Of a stretch of 64,000 bases of DNA, positions 18,300 to 31,347 are shown one piece after another. The position numbers and the translations under genes are program-made. The stretch spans positions 16,807,061 to 16,871,060 of the forward strand of contig OY759267.1 in assembly GCA_963662155.1 (NCBI GenBank). Direction: 5' to 3'. The DNA is from Lamellibrachia columna (lineage: Eukaryota > Annelida > Polychaeta > Sabellida > Siboglinidae). Within the stretch, counting starts at the first letter, position 1. Every line of letters starts with the position of its first letter. The notes beneath the pieces are model-generated. The model was not told where the DNA came from. It was given only the letters and a program-made list of their open reading frames with translations, and did not search any database.

Positions 18300-19048
18300 C
18301 GACACACGTAGCAGATGATATCCGCTGGTAATATGCCTCGTATCTATGTGCCTTATGGTGAATTGTTGGCATGGCTTAAATGATAAGAAAACCATGTCTT
18401 GGGTACCACAGAATAAGTTGTACAACATTCCCCATAATCATGCCTAGATGTGTCAGTACAGATCCTAAATTATCCTAAATTATCTTACTGATACTATGTG
18501 TTAGCCTAATCGCGGTTTGCATTGCTGGCGTTTCCGGTACGACGCTTATGGCGACGCAGTGAACGTGTAAGAAATAAAAGTAAGTTAGCTTACAATAATT
18601 ATGTCAGTGCAATGTCAGTGGCAACCTGTTTAATAATGCATAATTCAATCATTCTTTGGCTTAGTCTCATAAATTACCACTAGCGACCAGAACAGGAAGC
18701 ATTGAATAAACAGATTTTTTTTAGAATCTTCTAGAACCTATTTTGTATAAATTCTCGCCGGCAGACACAGAATATGCGACAGCTTGATACTATTTTTAAA
18801 CATTTACGCTGCAGATTTCATCAGCACCTGCTTTCGTGTTCGTGTTTGGTTTATATGACATGTTGTAGTCTCGTGATTTGTTACAATGTTGTACGCCTTT
18901 TGAATTTGCCGCATGGAAGCTAAGATGACGTGGTTTTCAGACATGCTTGAATACGTCACAGAAGATTGCCGAATCTTGTATAAGGGCTAAGGTTTTGACT
19001 ATCTGATCACCATTCGTGGCACGACAGCGTTATGACTGACAACATGTT
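18300..19048. other. Intergenic, nothing firmly recognised
   Basis: Possible degenerate upstream part of the pseudogene that starts near 19049, for example a short frame with DYLITIRGTTAL near 18998. Frames are broken too often to call. Confidence 0.3.
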
Positions 19049-19946
19049 GAAGGCACCCTTTGCTGTGCTCCGGCTGCAAGCGAAAGCCACGAAGACGAGC
19101 CGACCAGTCGACCTTTCAAACCGTCTTCGCTGAACTCAACAGAACCTGAGGTCGTCGACTTGACATCGTTAGATCAACGGGCAGACACCAAACCAGTTAC
19201 CTTGAAGGGGTTGATGATCAGTAAAGTGGAACAGAACGCTCTTTTCTACATTGGCTGCCGTTATTGTAAGATGCATATGTGTGTCGACGTGCATGGACAA
19301 CTGTGGTGTTATATACAAGGTTAGGTAAAATCTTTTGCCCATTTCTGTAAACAGCTATGTTTGACCTTATTCGACGAAAGGATGAACAATGTCGTAGACA
19401 CGAGAGCAGACGAATTCGCTGTAATTACAGAGACGTTACATGGCGTTTACCTCACCCTTAAGAAAATACAAAGTGGTTCCTTCGTTAACTACAACATAGC
19501 ACATCTGCAAGTCATGTAGATTCCGCATGGTGTGTTTCAACCCGAACCTTCCGCTGCCGGGACATCCATCGATACGACAACATGTGACATGAAAGAAACT
19601 GACTTTTCGGTTAGAGACACGATGAAGGCGCTTTCACGTCGACTCTCAAAACAAAACTGCCTACGAGATGGACGATCCTATTCAACTGATTCAAAAGATT
19701 CATCACTGCCAGTTACCTCCTGATATTTTCATCTACACACACTTTGATGAGGCTATGCAGGATATTAATAAAACCGTGGTATTGATAGATTGGTTGATAG
19801 TTTTAATGGATGCTAATGTGAAACTTTCCAATCTGACGGCTGATCACTTGCACGATGTCAAGAGTTGGTTTTACGACTCCGATTCAGAGGTGTGGCAGAA
19901 ATGTGTGAAGGACCTGGTGCTCGCCGTACCTGACGGTGACTTGTAA
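19049..19946 (+). pseudogene. Unidentified degenerate gene with a CxxC motif and OB-like segment
   Basis: One frame stays protein-like from about 19049 to 19660 apart from stops near 19321-19324 and at 19517-19519. It then shifts by one base into a 92-codon frame (19668-19946) that ends in a normal stop, followed 35 nt later by AATAAA. Visible segments are PVTLKGLMISKVEQ, ALFYIGCRYC then HGQLWC, LCLTLFDERMNNVVDTRADE, and a helical acidic C-terminus (LTADHLHDVKSWFYDSDSE). A CxxC followed by beta-like strands is reminiscent of the zinc-bearing OB folds of single-strand DNA-binding proteins such as RPA1 or SHLD2, but that is a weak resemblance. No introns are apparent, so a processed pseudogene is plausible. 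Confidence 0.5.
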
Positions 19947-19980
19947 ATTTGAATGTAAAAATCGACTTTTGTTTTACACG

Positions 19981-19986
19981 AATAAA
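19981..19986 (+). terminator. Polyadenylation signal after the 19.0-19.9 kb pseudogene
   Basis: AATAAA, 35 nt after the stop at 19944-19946. It supports this being the true 3' end of a former gene. Confidence 0.5.
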
Positions 19987-20037
19987 TGTGCAACATGTTC
20001 CTTTGTCGTAGTACTGTGCACACTCAACAATTTGGTT

Positions 20038-20488
20038 TTAGTCGCATAAAGCAAGGACACGAGGTAGTGGAAGGGAGGTTAATAAAGGGAGCGATGGACA
20101 GTAATGACGACGATCAAAGGTGTTTGTAGGTGAAGACGGACAGTGGTCACTGAAGATGCAAGCTTCCGCCACTTCTTTCTGGCGTTTCCGGAGCAAAGGC
20201 CACTGGCGACATGTCGTCGTAAATCGGCCTTCCTTGAGAATGTGCTTCCACAGTCTTAGCACGTCACCGATGGTCGAGTCGTCGATGGAGTAGCTGTCGC
20301 CGGGATGGAGTAGTCGATTGAGTAGCTGTCGCCGCCACCGACGTCTTTGCCATTTGCTGTTGGAACAACGAACGATTGTTGTTAGATTTAGTGATACTGT
20401 CCAGTTCTGTGATTCTACCACTTTTCTGCTGCGGCAGTCCGCGTGCTGCCTCAGCATACGTCCAACCTGTGCGCCTTGCAGAATCCAT
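20038..20488 (-). other. Minus-strand open region of unclear status
   Basis: Two overlapping minus-strand frames exist: 20264-20488, with MDSARRTGWTYAEAARGLPQ, and 20038-20457, with YSIDDSTIGDVLRLWKHIL. Each looks protein-like in a different part, and a short tandem duplication (GAGTAGCTGTCGCC, about 20289-20333) lies where the better frame would switch. This may be a frameshifted small gene lying tail-to-tail with the preceding pseudogene. No domain recognised. Confidence 0.25.
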
Positions 20489-20559
20489 GGTATTCGCTCA
20501 AGCGATGAGAAGTCGATGGCCAGACCGGCGGCTGCAAGTTAGTATTACTCTATTCAGTC

Positions 20560-21570
20560 ACGAGATTACGTCATGCGGCAAATTCCTACCAATCAAAACA
20601 TTGTTTCAAATCACGAGACTACGGCATGCCACATAAGTCAACCAATTAAACACGAACGTCACAAATGTTGCTAATGTCATGGCTTGAACACCTGCCTCGT
20701 AAGTGTTGTAACATCACTTCAAACTACATCGAAATGTCGCGTCTTTTGTCTTCTGCCGAGGGCAATTTAAAAAATGTATCTAGCGACTCAGAAAAAAACC
20801 CACCAGGTCGGTCAGTGCGACCAATTTGTAGAAGTTTCTTAGACTTTTTCTTAGACTAGGTCGTAGACTTGAATTATTATACTAAACATTCGAAGGTCGC
20901 CACTGGCACAGCACTGACATATTGTACGATTAACGATTTCTCATCTGATGAATTGCAAGGAAATGCGTTCACAGCAGGGTCGTCGTCTGAAGTATTGTAC
21001 CTTAAATGAAATCGACGGCTCCAGGCTCTTGACATCTCTCGACGACCGCGGTTAGGTTAATATTCGTACACGCTAAATGACGCTATCACAAATATATCTG
21101 CAATACAACTAATATCCAAACTGCGGCGCTATTTACAAGATAATAACACCGGAAGTATCCGCCAGGAGTGTTGCTTAATCGTATCCGTTAGAAGCGCTTT
21201 CTAGTGAATATTTTAGTTAATTTCCGGTTGATAGAGGCATTTTTCAGAGCGTATTTTAGTTCATATACTATCCTCTAGAGGACGCCACCCTCAGAAGTGG
21301 GTCTTTGCGCATATGCAACCGGAAATATCCGACCGCGTTAATGTATGCAAAAACAAATTATGTCAACAACCAACAACAAATCTGCTTCGAGATTGGTTAA
21401 AGGACAACGAAGTGAAACATGTATCGATTGTACCTATTGTCGTGTTTAATATTTAGTCAACTTTCGCATGTAGGGTGAGAAACAAGAGAACAGAGTTGGA
21501 GAGAACGATGAGAGCTGAGGTGGTGAAAGCGAGGAGGGGGGGGTATGTAAGCGCACTGGAAATGTAGAAT
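20560..21570. other. Intergenic, nothing recognised
   Basis: No supported gene. Purine-rich stretch with a G-run at about 21535-21543. Confidence 0.4.
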
Positions 21571-21579
21571 ACTAAACAA

Positions 21580-22510
<931 letters not shown>

Positions 22511-22561
22511 CTGTCATCTGTCATCACTGTTCTTGAGCGGCAATATGACAGGTACTTCATC

Positions 22562-23207
22562 ATGGATCTGACACACAAACTAAGAACAGAATCCGAATCT
22601 GCGAGATGCCACAACATCGATGCGGAAGAAATAATGGGCATATTCAGTGCAGCAAAGGAGCGTGTGCCAAACGCTACATTGTGCTACCTGTCAGCAAAAA
22701 TAAGGGCGCAGAAGAATGTGTTGTCGAGTATGTCGACAGTCTCTACCAAGAGAAGAGGAAAGAGGTGGTGCAGATGTCGGTGACCATGGGTAGAAAGCAA
22801 CGGTGACCATGGGTGGAAAGCAACGGTGACCATGGGTAGAAAGCAACGGTGACCATGGGTAGAAAGCAACGGTGACCATGGGTAGAAAGCAACGGTGACC
22901 ATGGGTAGAAAGCAACGGTGACCATGGGTAGAAAGCAACGGCAGGCCAACACAAGGAAATCTGTACAGATCAAACAAGAATTGTCGCGGCGAATTGTACT
23001 GAAACGTGAAAAGAAACAGACCACAGAAAGAAACCAGATTGACAAACTATTGAAGACCACCGAGTTGAACATCACGAGAGAATTCCCTGATTTGGCCGAC
23101 AGTGCACGCAGGGACCTTGTGGATAGTCTGGGGGGGGGGGAGGTTGTAGGACGAAGTATTTGTCATGTTTGGTATAGTCATGAGTCAAGGCAGAAATATA
23201 TATTATG
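22562..23207 (+). pseudogene. Broken gene of unknown function interrupted by a 23-bp minisatellite
   Basis: The 5' part reads NIDAEEIMGIFSAAKERVPN, then ATLCYLSAKIRAQKN. A frameshift near 22715 leads into EYVDSLYQEKRKEVVQMSV and TMGRKQR. After the minisatellite the protein resumes with RKSVQIKQELSRRIVLKR, EFPDLADSARRDLVDSL and VGRSICHVWY, ending at a G-run (23130-23138). The charged helical centre and the ICHVWY tail look like one continuous protein, possibly a repeated or transposon-associated family, which I cannot name. The frameshift and out-of-frame repeat make it a pseudogene. Confidence 0.5.
22777..22943 (+). repeat. 23-bp minisatellite, about 7 copies
   Basis: Unit GTGACCATGGGTAGAAAGCA plus ACG. 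Its sequence is the coding sequence for VTMGRKQR of the host pseudogene. The unit is not a multiple of 3, so each added copy shifts frame. Confidence 0.95.
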
Positions 23208-23219
23208 AATGAAGTTATA

Positions 23220-23759
23220 AAAAAATTCATTAATGAACCCATCCGTCTGAATCATTAATTACAGGGTAAACCATTAATTACCGAAAGGCGTATTCTCCGG
23301 CAAGAAGATAGCTACGGGCCGCCAACTCGGTCTACATGTATGCTATTAGCACACAGCAAGTTGCCGCATAGTTATATGAAATCGTTAAAAGTAGGCCGGG
23401 CAAAGGCAATTGGTTAAAGTTGCAAGTAGTGCAGGCACCTTTGTTTCAAAACTACACTTCGTGTTTACTGTTTCGTTTGTTTGTATGTGAGCCTTGTTAA
23501 ATGTGTAGAGGTAAAGACTAAAAACTTCCTTTACACAAGACAGCATGCATGCCAATGCAAATACGGACAGGACAATGCCATGTCAAGCTGACCTACCTGC
23601 GCGAATCAGCGACGACGTTGCACTGCTGCTGGTGCAGTCGCGGTCGACGCGTTGTTCCATAAAACATCCACACCTGTCCCGGTACGTTGCTGCTCATTTA
23701 ATCGAAGCGCTTCGTAGATAAGCGGTTCGTTTTCGGGAGACGTGTCAAACTTGAGAGCA
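23220..23759. promoter_or_regulatory. Upstream region of gene C
   Basis: No gene seen. It contains the promoter and 5' UTR of the gene starting at 23760, but no element could be pinned down. A short near-repeat (CATTAATTAC) occurs around 23252 and 23273. Confidence 0.3.
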
Positions 23760-26700
23760 ATGTCATCGTGTGCGCATATTGGATGTCTTGTCCTGCTGGT
23801 TCTGGTCCCGGCAGCGACCGGGTATGGAACTGGAGCACCTACCAAAGCCTGCGTTGATATGGTACCAGAACACAGGAATACTAATCCACAAACGTCCATC
23901 AGCCCTTACACGTTGGAATTGGAAGATGGCGGAGCAATGTCTGATGCCATGAGAGGTAGTACAAACTTTAGATTTATTGTTTACTTACTTGCATAAGGTC
24001 TAAATCTTTACGATTTCTTTGGTGGTTTCTTATTAGTTATTGAGATCAATAGATATTGCTAATTAAGCGCAACACCTTTCTCAGCATAACGTTCGACAGA
24101 CACTATACTTGCCGAGGTTTAACAAGCTTGTCATCCAGAGTAACGTGCTCTATATACATTTGGATAAGGACGCCAGTGGCTTATGGGCAGTCCAAACTTT
24201 TTATAACGACCACAAGAACAGAACAGAACGTACCAAGTGTAGATTTACTAATTAGTGCGTAATGTTTTATTCAGACCTCATCACAATGTTTATTCACTTC
24301 AGTGTGCGTCACGGGAAAGTCATTCAGGGGAATCCTTCTGCAGATGCGGACGGTCGACGGAGCGGTTCCCGTCGGTACGTTTGACGGGGCAATGCTGCCG
24401 AACGACACGAAACTGTTGAAGTGCTCCGCGGACGGCGACTCAGTCACACACGAGAATACAGCCGTCAAACCTAACTCGACCTGCTTCGTTTGGAAAATTC
24501 ACGACAAGAAAAACACAGAAAAACTGAATTTCGTGTAAGTAGGCAAGCTCAATAGTATAATCGAACCGCACATATCCATGATATTATGTATTTTATGTAG
24601 GTTATGCAACAGGGTAATAGCAATCCAAATTGTAATATACCATCAACGAAGAGATAGTTACTAACTAGCTGGAATAATAGCGAATGGGAGAGGGGGCGGT
24701 GAAGAGAGAGGGAAGAGGGAAAGTGCAATAGAGGGTGAGTGTTTACCTCAGAAACGAGGATAGATTTAGCCTGCTAACTAAGTAGGGAGTGCGAAAGGGG
24801 AGGGAGCGAATAAGGAGGGGAGAGGGAGAAGGAAACGAGGGAGGGAGTGAGGGGAGGTAGTGGTTACATGTGACTGACATTCATCCAAATTCTAAATGCT
24901 GTTGAAGAGTCGACACAATGAAAGTTCACTTTGATTTGCACCACGTGATTGGTTGAATATGTGTCTATTACATTAACTTCTAACGCATGAAAGTGGACTT
25001 TCGTTGTTTTTATTCTTCAGCAGCGATGTTGAAGAATCGATACAATGAATGTCCATGTTCGTGTATCCAAGGCGACGGAATCGTTCAATACTGACAACAT
25101 GTGCCAAAGTTCATATATGGACGGCGATCAAACAATAATCGATCGATTTTGACGATCACAGTTCAATATTTTTCAGACAAATAGGACAACATATAATGTG
25201 CATCTGCTTTCTTTCCGTTGTCAAACAGATTGAACACCGTAAACTATATTAATTGCGTCTGTTATGTATCTATCGTAATTTTGGCAGATGCGTCACATTA
25301 AAAAATGGCTGTTGTGGCTGAGATGAATGCTTACCTGTCAGACAAAGACATGCTGAGTGGACATAACTAAATCTAGCAGATTCTAGAACTTTTATGGTTA
25401 TGTTAGTCATGACGTCATCTCAATTTTGTCACTCGTGTTATGGACAAATCATGCCAACGTATGTGTAACCAGATGATAGGCACAGGTATATAGAATGATC
25501 TATTCTATTTTCTTGTGGTCCCGTCATTTGTAAATTTTTTACCCCAAATAAACATGCGCACTGAATCGACACACTTTGTGATTGATGAAGAGAACAGTAG
25601 AAAAATACACTCACTTTGATTCGACTACTCCCGTACGACGGGGCTCCTGCCGACACGATTCGCTCACGACAAGGTTCAAAAATGCTTCCCGATTTGATTG
25701 AAGCTCCGATATCAGGGTTTCTGCCAGAGGGTAAAATGGGTAAAATTTAATACCCGAAAAAAAACTTGGGGTGTGGATCCATACCCAAAAAAAATAAAAA
25801 TAATTTTGTCTGCATCATAATTGGCCCTGGGAGAGATAAATAACCAATACATAAACATTTTCTTTAGTAATTATATGATATGATATAAAACCAATCGCAT
25901 ACAAATGTACAACTTAGTGCCACATCAAGAAGGGACAAATGTAATTTGAACCTTCCATAATGAGACACTGTCACAGTAGGCTCCTCCTGAACCTTCCATA
26001 ATGAGACACTGTCACAGTAGGCTCCTCCTGGACCTTCCATAATGAGACACTGTCACAGTAAGCTCCTCTTGAACCAATAGCAATTAACGCAGTCAATCAT
26101 GTAGGCCGAGTTGTTTACACGGATCCTTGGAACCCGTCGTCTCTACGTGCTCTCTTTGCTGCGGGCGGTTAGTGTTGTGCTGTTGCTGGTAGAAACATCG
26201 GCATTTGGCGGGTGAGGATTCCCGATTTCATTATCTTCGTCATCTGCTTCACGCTGTTTATTGTTCGAAACTTGATTACTTTCTGTGCCCTGAGGCAATT
26301 ATCGATTGTTGTTCGACGAATGAACTAGGTCAGTCACATAAATTAATTTTGATGCGCACGCATCTTTCCAAATCCATAACAGTTGAATAAGCTTGTTTAT
26401 GACACGCTCAGCACCATAGTTTTTGGCGGTACATTCTTCGTTTTGCTTTCATTAAAAATGCTATATAAAAAAGACTTACAGTATATTTTATCGGAACATT
26501 TATTTCATTTTATTATTAATGTTCGGGATTTTTCAAAGCAAGGAAGAAAACAAATCTCAATTCCAGAGTGTGACGAAACCACGCCGAGGTCAATCGGGAC
26601 CAAGGAAGTCGTATCGGAGATGCCTGGAAAACCCGTCTGACGGACTAACATCCAACATTTTCTGGCGTGCCCATCGATGAAAAACTTCGCCTTCAGTCCC

Positions 26701-28258
26701 CCAAAAAAATGTTCTCCCGGAAATCCTGGATATAACTTGTGGAGTCATGGATTATCAAATAATTAACTATGTTAGGAAGCATTCATTTATTTTATGTTAC
26801 GTACCAAAGTATTTAGTTTTGTAGGTGTAAGATAACAAGTCGAGCCGTAGACAAGTAACACCGGTGACATTTTGATGGTTTCGTAGTAGACGAAAACATT
26901 GCACTCATATATCGTTACAAATGTGTCAGTTCGTATGAACCGGACATAATATGAGGCATCGCAGCAGAAAACTGCATAAAAGTAAACTATTTAGTGAATG
27001 ACACCCCTCCACCCCCCATAGGGCATACATGTTCTGATCAACGTGGATTTTCATTGTTTTGACTCTTTTACCAGCGAAATGCTTTCTCAAATACATTATT
27101 TATTTGCTTGCAGCGCAACCATTGCCGAAAACAAAGACACGTACTGGGTAAAGGTGACGTCTGGCGTCATTAAAATTTTGGACGGTGCCGCTGCTGCAGG
27201 TAATATTGGCGTTCTGCAGACCAGAGGCTTCTGAATCATCTGCTTATTTACATAGTTCGTTGTACGATATTTTGTAATGTTTTTCTTTAAATCCCGGGAT
27301 AATAATAATGAAAAAATATATAAAATGAACCTTTATTTTTATTATTTTTATTTTATTTTTCATATCTAGAGTAAGACCCTGTTCAGGGGTGTTTACAGTT
27401 GAGTAAAGTGATAAGAATAAAGACTATAAATACTATAATAAATAAATAAATAATAGGGATGATAAGAATAACATTTCAATACTGAAGACTTTGACTAATT
27501 AAAAACCCAACAGTTGCATAGACTATGGTAAAACTGAAACAGACAAACTAACATGCACAGAAAATGTATTATAAAGCCACTTAAACATCTACTCCAGCAA
27601 ATGGCACCACCACTCCAGCGGATAGTGCCACCACTCCAGCGGATAGTGCCACCACTCCAGCGGATGCGGCTACTGATCCAGGTAAAATTAATTCAGCTAT
27701 GCAGAACAACACCTTCTGCAACTTCTACGCACTGTTTTTACGTAGTTCATGGTGCAATATTTGCTTTTTCAATTTTCCTTTTAAACCAACAATTTGCACG
27801 GACGTGGTCTGAACAAGCTTGTGCGTACTTGCATTTAAAGTTGAGCTTGATCTATTTATGTTAGGTCAAGCCAGGGAACCACTACTGCCCTGCGAAAAAA
27901 GCTCTTACTTTAACCCCTCGGTGTTTCTGACAATATATTTTAAAGAATGAGCAGCATTCTGTGACTTCCAGTAATTGTAGGTCCCTATAATGTAATTTGG
28001 TATGTAAATTGGTGTGTAAATACCCCAGTTTGTTGAAATCGATTTCAACTTAACAAATGCGGTGCATTAAATCTATTATGAAAGTATCCCCACTAGTGTG
28101 TGTACACGATGTGTCAATATATGTTATTGAACGACATATAAGAATTGTATTTGCATGAATTCTTCCATTTTACTCTGACGTTCTTTCATGTAGGTCTGAT
28201 GTTCGCTACAGTCTCACTCTGCAGCCTACTGGCGCTAGTCACTGGTTTAGTGGAATAA
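23760..28258 (+). CDS. Reeler-domain protein with short mucin-like linker (gene C), 5 exons
   Basis: Model: exons 23760-23955, 24303-24534, 27114-27199, 27598-27681 and 28194-28258; 663 nt, 220 aa. Phases 1, 2, 1, 1, all GT-AG. Signal peptide residues 1-21 (MSSCAHIGCLVLLVLVPAAT). Reeler domain about 22-170: GAPTKACVDMVPEH, SPYTLELEDG, then exon 2 with CVTGKSFRGILLQMR, VGTFDG, KLLKCSADGDSVTH, STCFVWKI. Exon 3 gives ATIAENKDTYWVKVTSGVI. Exon 4 (84 nt) encodes four heptads of the ANGTTTP / TPADSAT type, O-glycosylation-like and with an NGT sequon. Exon 5 gives LMFATVSLCSLLALVTGL, a short hydrophobic C-terminus consistent with a GPI signal. The start is the first ATG before the signal peptide. 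The Reeler family acts extracellularly in insect immunity; a role in binding microbial or glycan ligands is inference. Confidence 0.86.
24670..24860 (+). repeat. Polypurine tract in intron 2 of gene C
   Basis: Nearly 200 nt dominated by G and A (GGGAGAGG-type units) on the + strand, with a short mixed break near 24735-24785. Purine-rich mirror-like sequence can adopt triplex or other non-B structure. Not coding. Confidence 0.7.
25948..26070 (+). repeat. 41-bp tandem repeat, 3 copies, in intron 2 of gene C
   Basis: Unit starts GAACCTTCCATAATGAGACA; copies at 25948, 25989 and 26030. The aligned part of gene D intron 2 (about 39467) lacks this block and some following sequence, so the introns differ by an indel. 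Confidence 0.92.
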
Positions 28259-28470
28259 CGACGTTCCACATCTCGGTCGTTCGTTCGTCCGCGCGTACGT
28301 GCGTGCGTTCGTGCGTTCGTTTGTAATCATCCTGCCTTGCACCGCTGCGTAGCGCCATCACTGGACGAGTCGATACTAACAAAAGTGTTTCAGCAATGAA
28401 TTCCAGTCGTGTGCTTATCCCACAGGAAAGCTGTATAAATGTGCACATCGTAATAAATTACTCTATTGTT
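28259..28470 (+). promoter_or_regulatory. 3' UTR of gene C with TCGT-rich run and poly(A) signal
   Basis: Just after the stop come CGTT/CGTG tetranucleotide units (about 28278-28322), imperfect relatives of the pure TTCG array after the duplicate terminal exon at 59.9 kb. AATAAA lies at 28452-28457. In gene D the matching position reads AATACA. Confidence 0.6.
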
Positions 28471-29282
28471 TAGTATCTGATTTGTAGAACAGCTGGACAC
28501 TACGTGCCTTAATCTCTTTATTTACTACGCATTTGCTCCTACTAAATTCATTATTATAAATGTTATCTAACTTAATCATAGCTATGACAACGGCCAGCAA
28601 TACCAACATTACGATTAGTAAATGTGTATGCTAACAACACAGAAAGCAAATTTGGTTTCGAAAAGGATTTAGACCGCTATATCTTTTCCAAATGAACGTA
28701 TTCCAGCGAATTAACTTTTTAGCAAGCGAGCAGCAATGCTTTGCCTTCCGGTACTGTACTCCGGTACTCTGGCTTCCGGTATTGAAAGTGAAACGCTTTG
28801 CATGAAATTGTTGAATGCACGTATATGCAGACAATGGGTCCGAGACAAGCGAGCATCATCTACCTGTTGTCACAATGTCTTTGTATCCGAGTCAAGCGAA
28901 CATCGTCTACCTGTTGTCACAATGTTGGAAATTGTAATATCACGACTACTCGGCTAGCTTTGTTATTTTTATGTTTTTGTAGAACTGATAAATATGTACT
29001 TCACTGTAATAAAAGCTTTGCTTATTAAACATTTGAAAGTTGAATGTTTACTTGCACTTTAATTAATAGGCTAAATGTTATGTCTATGTACTAGACATAG
29101 ACATTATGCTAAACGAGCCAAGTCTTTTATGCTACCTTTAGTGTGTATTAATAAATCATTTACGTAAGTAAAAAGCAACATAATAATTATGCATATGAAA
29201 ATAAGTGGTGCACATTTGTTTATTCAAAAGTGTAGATCATTGCATATTTTTCAGTGGTTGCGTAGACTAATTTTAATGTTTC

Positions 29283-29865
29283 GGAGCGAATACCACGTCT
29301 ACACTGGAAACGGAGGGGAATACCATGTCTACACTGCAAACGGAGGGGAATACCATGTCTACACTGCAAACGGAGGGGAATACCATGTCTACACTGCGAA
29401 CGGAGGGGAATACCATGTCTACACTGCAAACGGAGGGGAATGCCATGTCTACACTGCGAACGGAGGGGAATACCACGTCTACACTGCAAACGGAGGGGAA
29501 TACCACGTCTACACTGCAAACGGAGGGGAATACCATGTCTACACTGCAAACGGAGGGGAATACCATGTCTACACTGCAAACGGAGGGGAATACCATGTCT
29601 ACTCTGCAAACGGAGGGGAATACCATGTCTACACTGCGAACGGAGGGGAATACCATGTATACACTGCAAACGGAGGGGAATACTATGTCTACACTGCAAA
29701 CGGAGGGGAAAACCACGTCTACACTGCAAACGGAGGGGAATACCATGTCTACACTGCGAACGGAGGGGAATACCACGTCTACACTGCAAACGGAGGGGAA
29801 TACTGTGTCTACACAGCAAACGGAGGGGAATACCATGTCTTCACTGCAAATGGAGGGGAACGTAA
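29283..29865 (+). repeat. 30-bp minisatellite, about 19 copies
   Basis: Unit ACCATGTCTACACTGCAAAC + GGAGGGGAAT with scattered C/T and A/G variants. The length is a multiple of 3 and the unit lacks stops in most frames, so five long open frames appear on both strands; I do not regard them as genes. The same locus has one full unit in segmental copy 2 (about 33250) and two in copy 3 (about 42908). Confidence 0.96.
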
Positions 29866-30074
29866 TGCCCATCGCATCGTCCCGGGTAGGCCTGACCCCG
29901 ACAAACTTTGTCCACAGGTATTGAACATTGTCGACAGCTATTTGTGAATGTGCAGGATTTATATTCACAAACAGATATCCGTTGAACTTTGAACCATATA
30001 ACATGATTCTACAATACAAAATGATCAGACTTTTTACAACGTGTTTTATGAATTGAGAGGCCAACGCAGTGACA

Positions 30075-30251
30075 CCGTGCGTGCGTGCGTGCGTGCGTGC
30101 GTGCGTACGTGCATGCGTGCATGGTAAAGTAATATCCGCCCTTTACATATGACGCCGAACCAAAGACGCCGAACTACATATAATATAATAGCCCATATAT
30201 ATGAATGCATGTATGTATGTATGTATGTATGTATGTATGTATGTATGTATG

Positions 30252-30297
<46 letters not shown>

Positions 30298-30381
30298 CAT
30301 GCATGCATGCATGCATACATACATGCATGCATACATACATACATACATACATACATAATTACATAATATATATATATACAC

Positions 30382-30435
<54 letters not shown>

Positions 30436-30490
30436 GCACGCACGCACGCACGCACGCACGCACACGCACACACGCACACATATATGTGTG
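30075..30490. repeat. Compound microsatellites GTGC, ATGT, AT, CATA, CA
   Basis: (GTGC)n at 30077-30110, (ATGT)n at 30206-30256, (AT)n to about 30292, CATA/CATG units to 30355, then (CA)n with CGCA at about 30380-30480. Corresponding tracts exist in segmental copies 2 and 3. Confidence 0.95.
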
Positions 30491-30734
30491 TGAGCATTTA
30501 TTAGAAGTTATATTTGGAAATTATCATATGAAACCTGTATTATAAAACTTGAACATGAACAAGTGTTCAACATTTTAATTCAGAATCACTGTACTTGCTA
30601 ATTATTAAATTACAAAAGCCATCGTCTGACTGAACAACGGTGTCCTGCATGGCTAAGCCAACCAATTGTTAAATTTTTTTTCTTCAGAATCACTGTATTC
30701 GCTCATTGTAAAATATGAATCAAAACCAGAAAAG

Positions 30735-31347
30735 TCATCGTCTGAATGAATGACAACTGCGTCCTGCATGGGTCGAGCCGATGGAGTCGCTTTTTTCTCT
30801 ACCAAATTGATGTCCATTGCCACAGGCACCTGCTGATGAGGGCGTTTGTTGCTTGCACCCCAGCCCTAGATGGCTGGGTCTGGGTCGAAGCTGTCGATGT
30901 CTGTTGAATGCATGTTCACTGTCATCAAGTCGCTGCATGTAGTGTTTTGAGTCTGAAAACAAATACACAACCAGAAAATATATGACTCTGTCTCGTTTGC
31001 AAGTTTCATTCAACACCGCACTGCACATGCGATTACAAGCTCAGTAAACTTTCAAGTGGCTGACTGCTCCAAGAAAATAGTTTAATATATTTCCCATGTA
31101 ACTATCAATACCCAAATCTCACGACTCTGTACCTGTTATGGAAATCCGTCTTCGTTTGCTTCATCAAACGAAATCCCCGTTCACACTCGGCAGTGCTGGC
31201 ACTGATGCTGAGCACGAGGTCAAACACTAGGATAATGATTATGTACTCAGAAGCAGACTCATATTTCCTGTTTTCATTTCCCCATGTCAGACTGGCTATC
31301 TGCTTCTCAGAACTGAAATCGTATAAAGTTATGTTAAAACGAATCAA
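30735..31347 (-). mobile_element. hAT-family transposase C-terminal relic
   Basis: The minus-strand frame 31105-31347 contains DLVLSISASTAECERGFRLM and KQTKTDFHNR, the hAT dimerisation (hATC) signature of a Ser-Thr-x-x-Cys-Glu-Arg-x-Phe core followed by a basic stretch. Downstream (minus sense), after a TTTTCAG acceptor near 30955, an acidic tail reads DIDSFDPDPAI then, after a stop codon, GWGASNKRP, VVIHSDDDFS and TMSEYSDSE. The stop makes it a pseudogene. The acidic stretch at about 31700 (DISEVDTDDISSDKD, minus) may be part of the same element's 5' end. Confidence 0.68.

Larger units (their letters stand above)
28490..31090 (+). repeat. Segmental duplication unit, copy 1
   Basis: The sequence starting GGACACTACGTGCCTTAATC recurs at about 32449 and 42150. 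Each unit carries, in order, a conserved non-coding block, a 30-bp minisatellite, GTGC and AT/CATA microsatellites, and a minus-strand hAT transposase tail. Copy 1 lacks the gag element and exon-1 relics of copies 2 and 3. Confidence 0.88.

Noticed and set aside
29189..30064. Genes of 199-263 codons on both strands across the 30-bp repeat
   Set aside because: The repeat length is a multiple of three and the unit is stop-poor, so five frames are open at once. No start context, splice signals or conservation in the paralogous sites.
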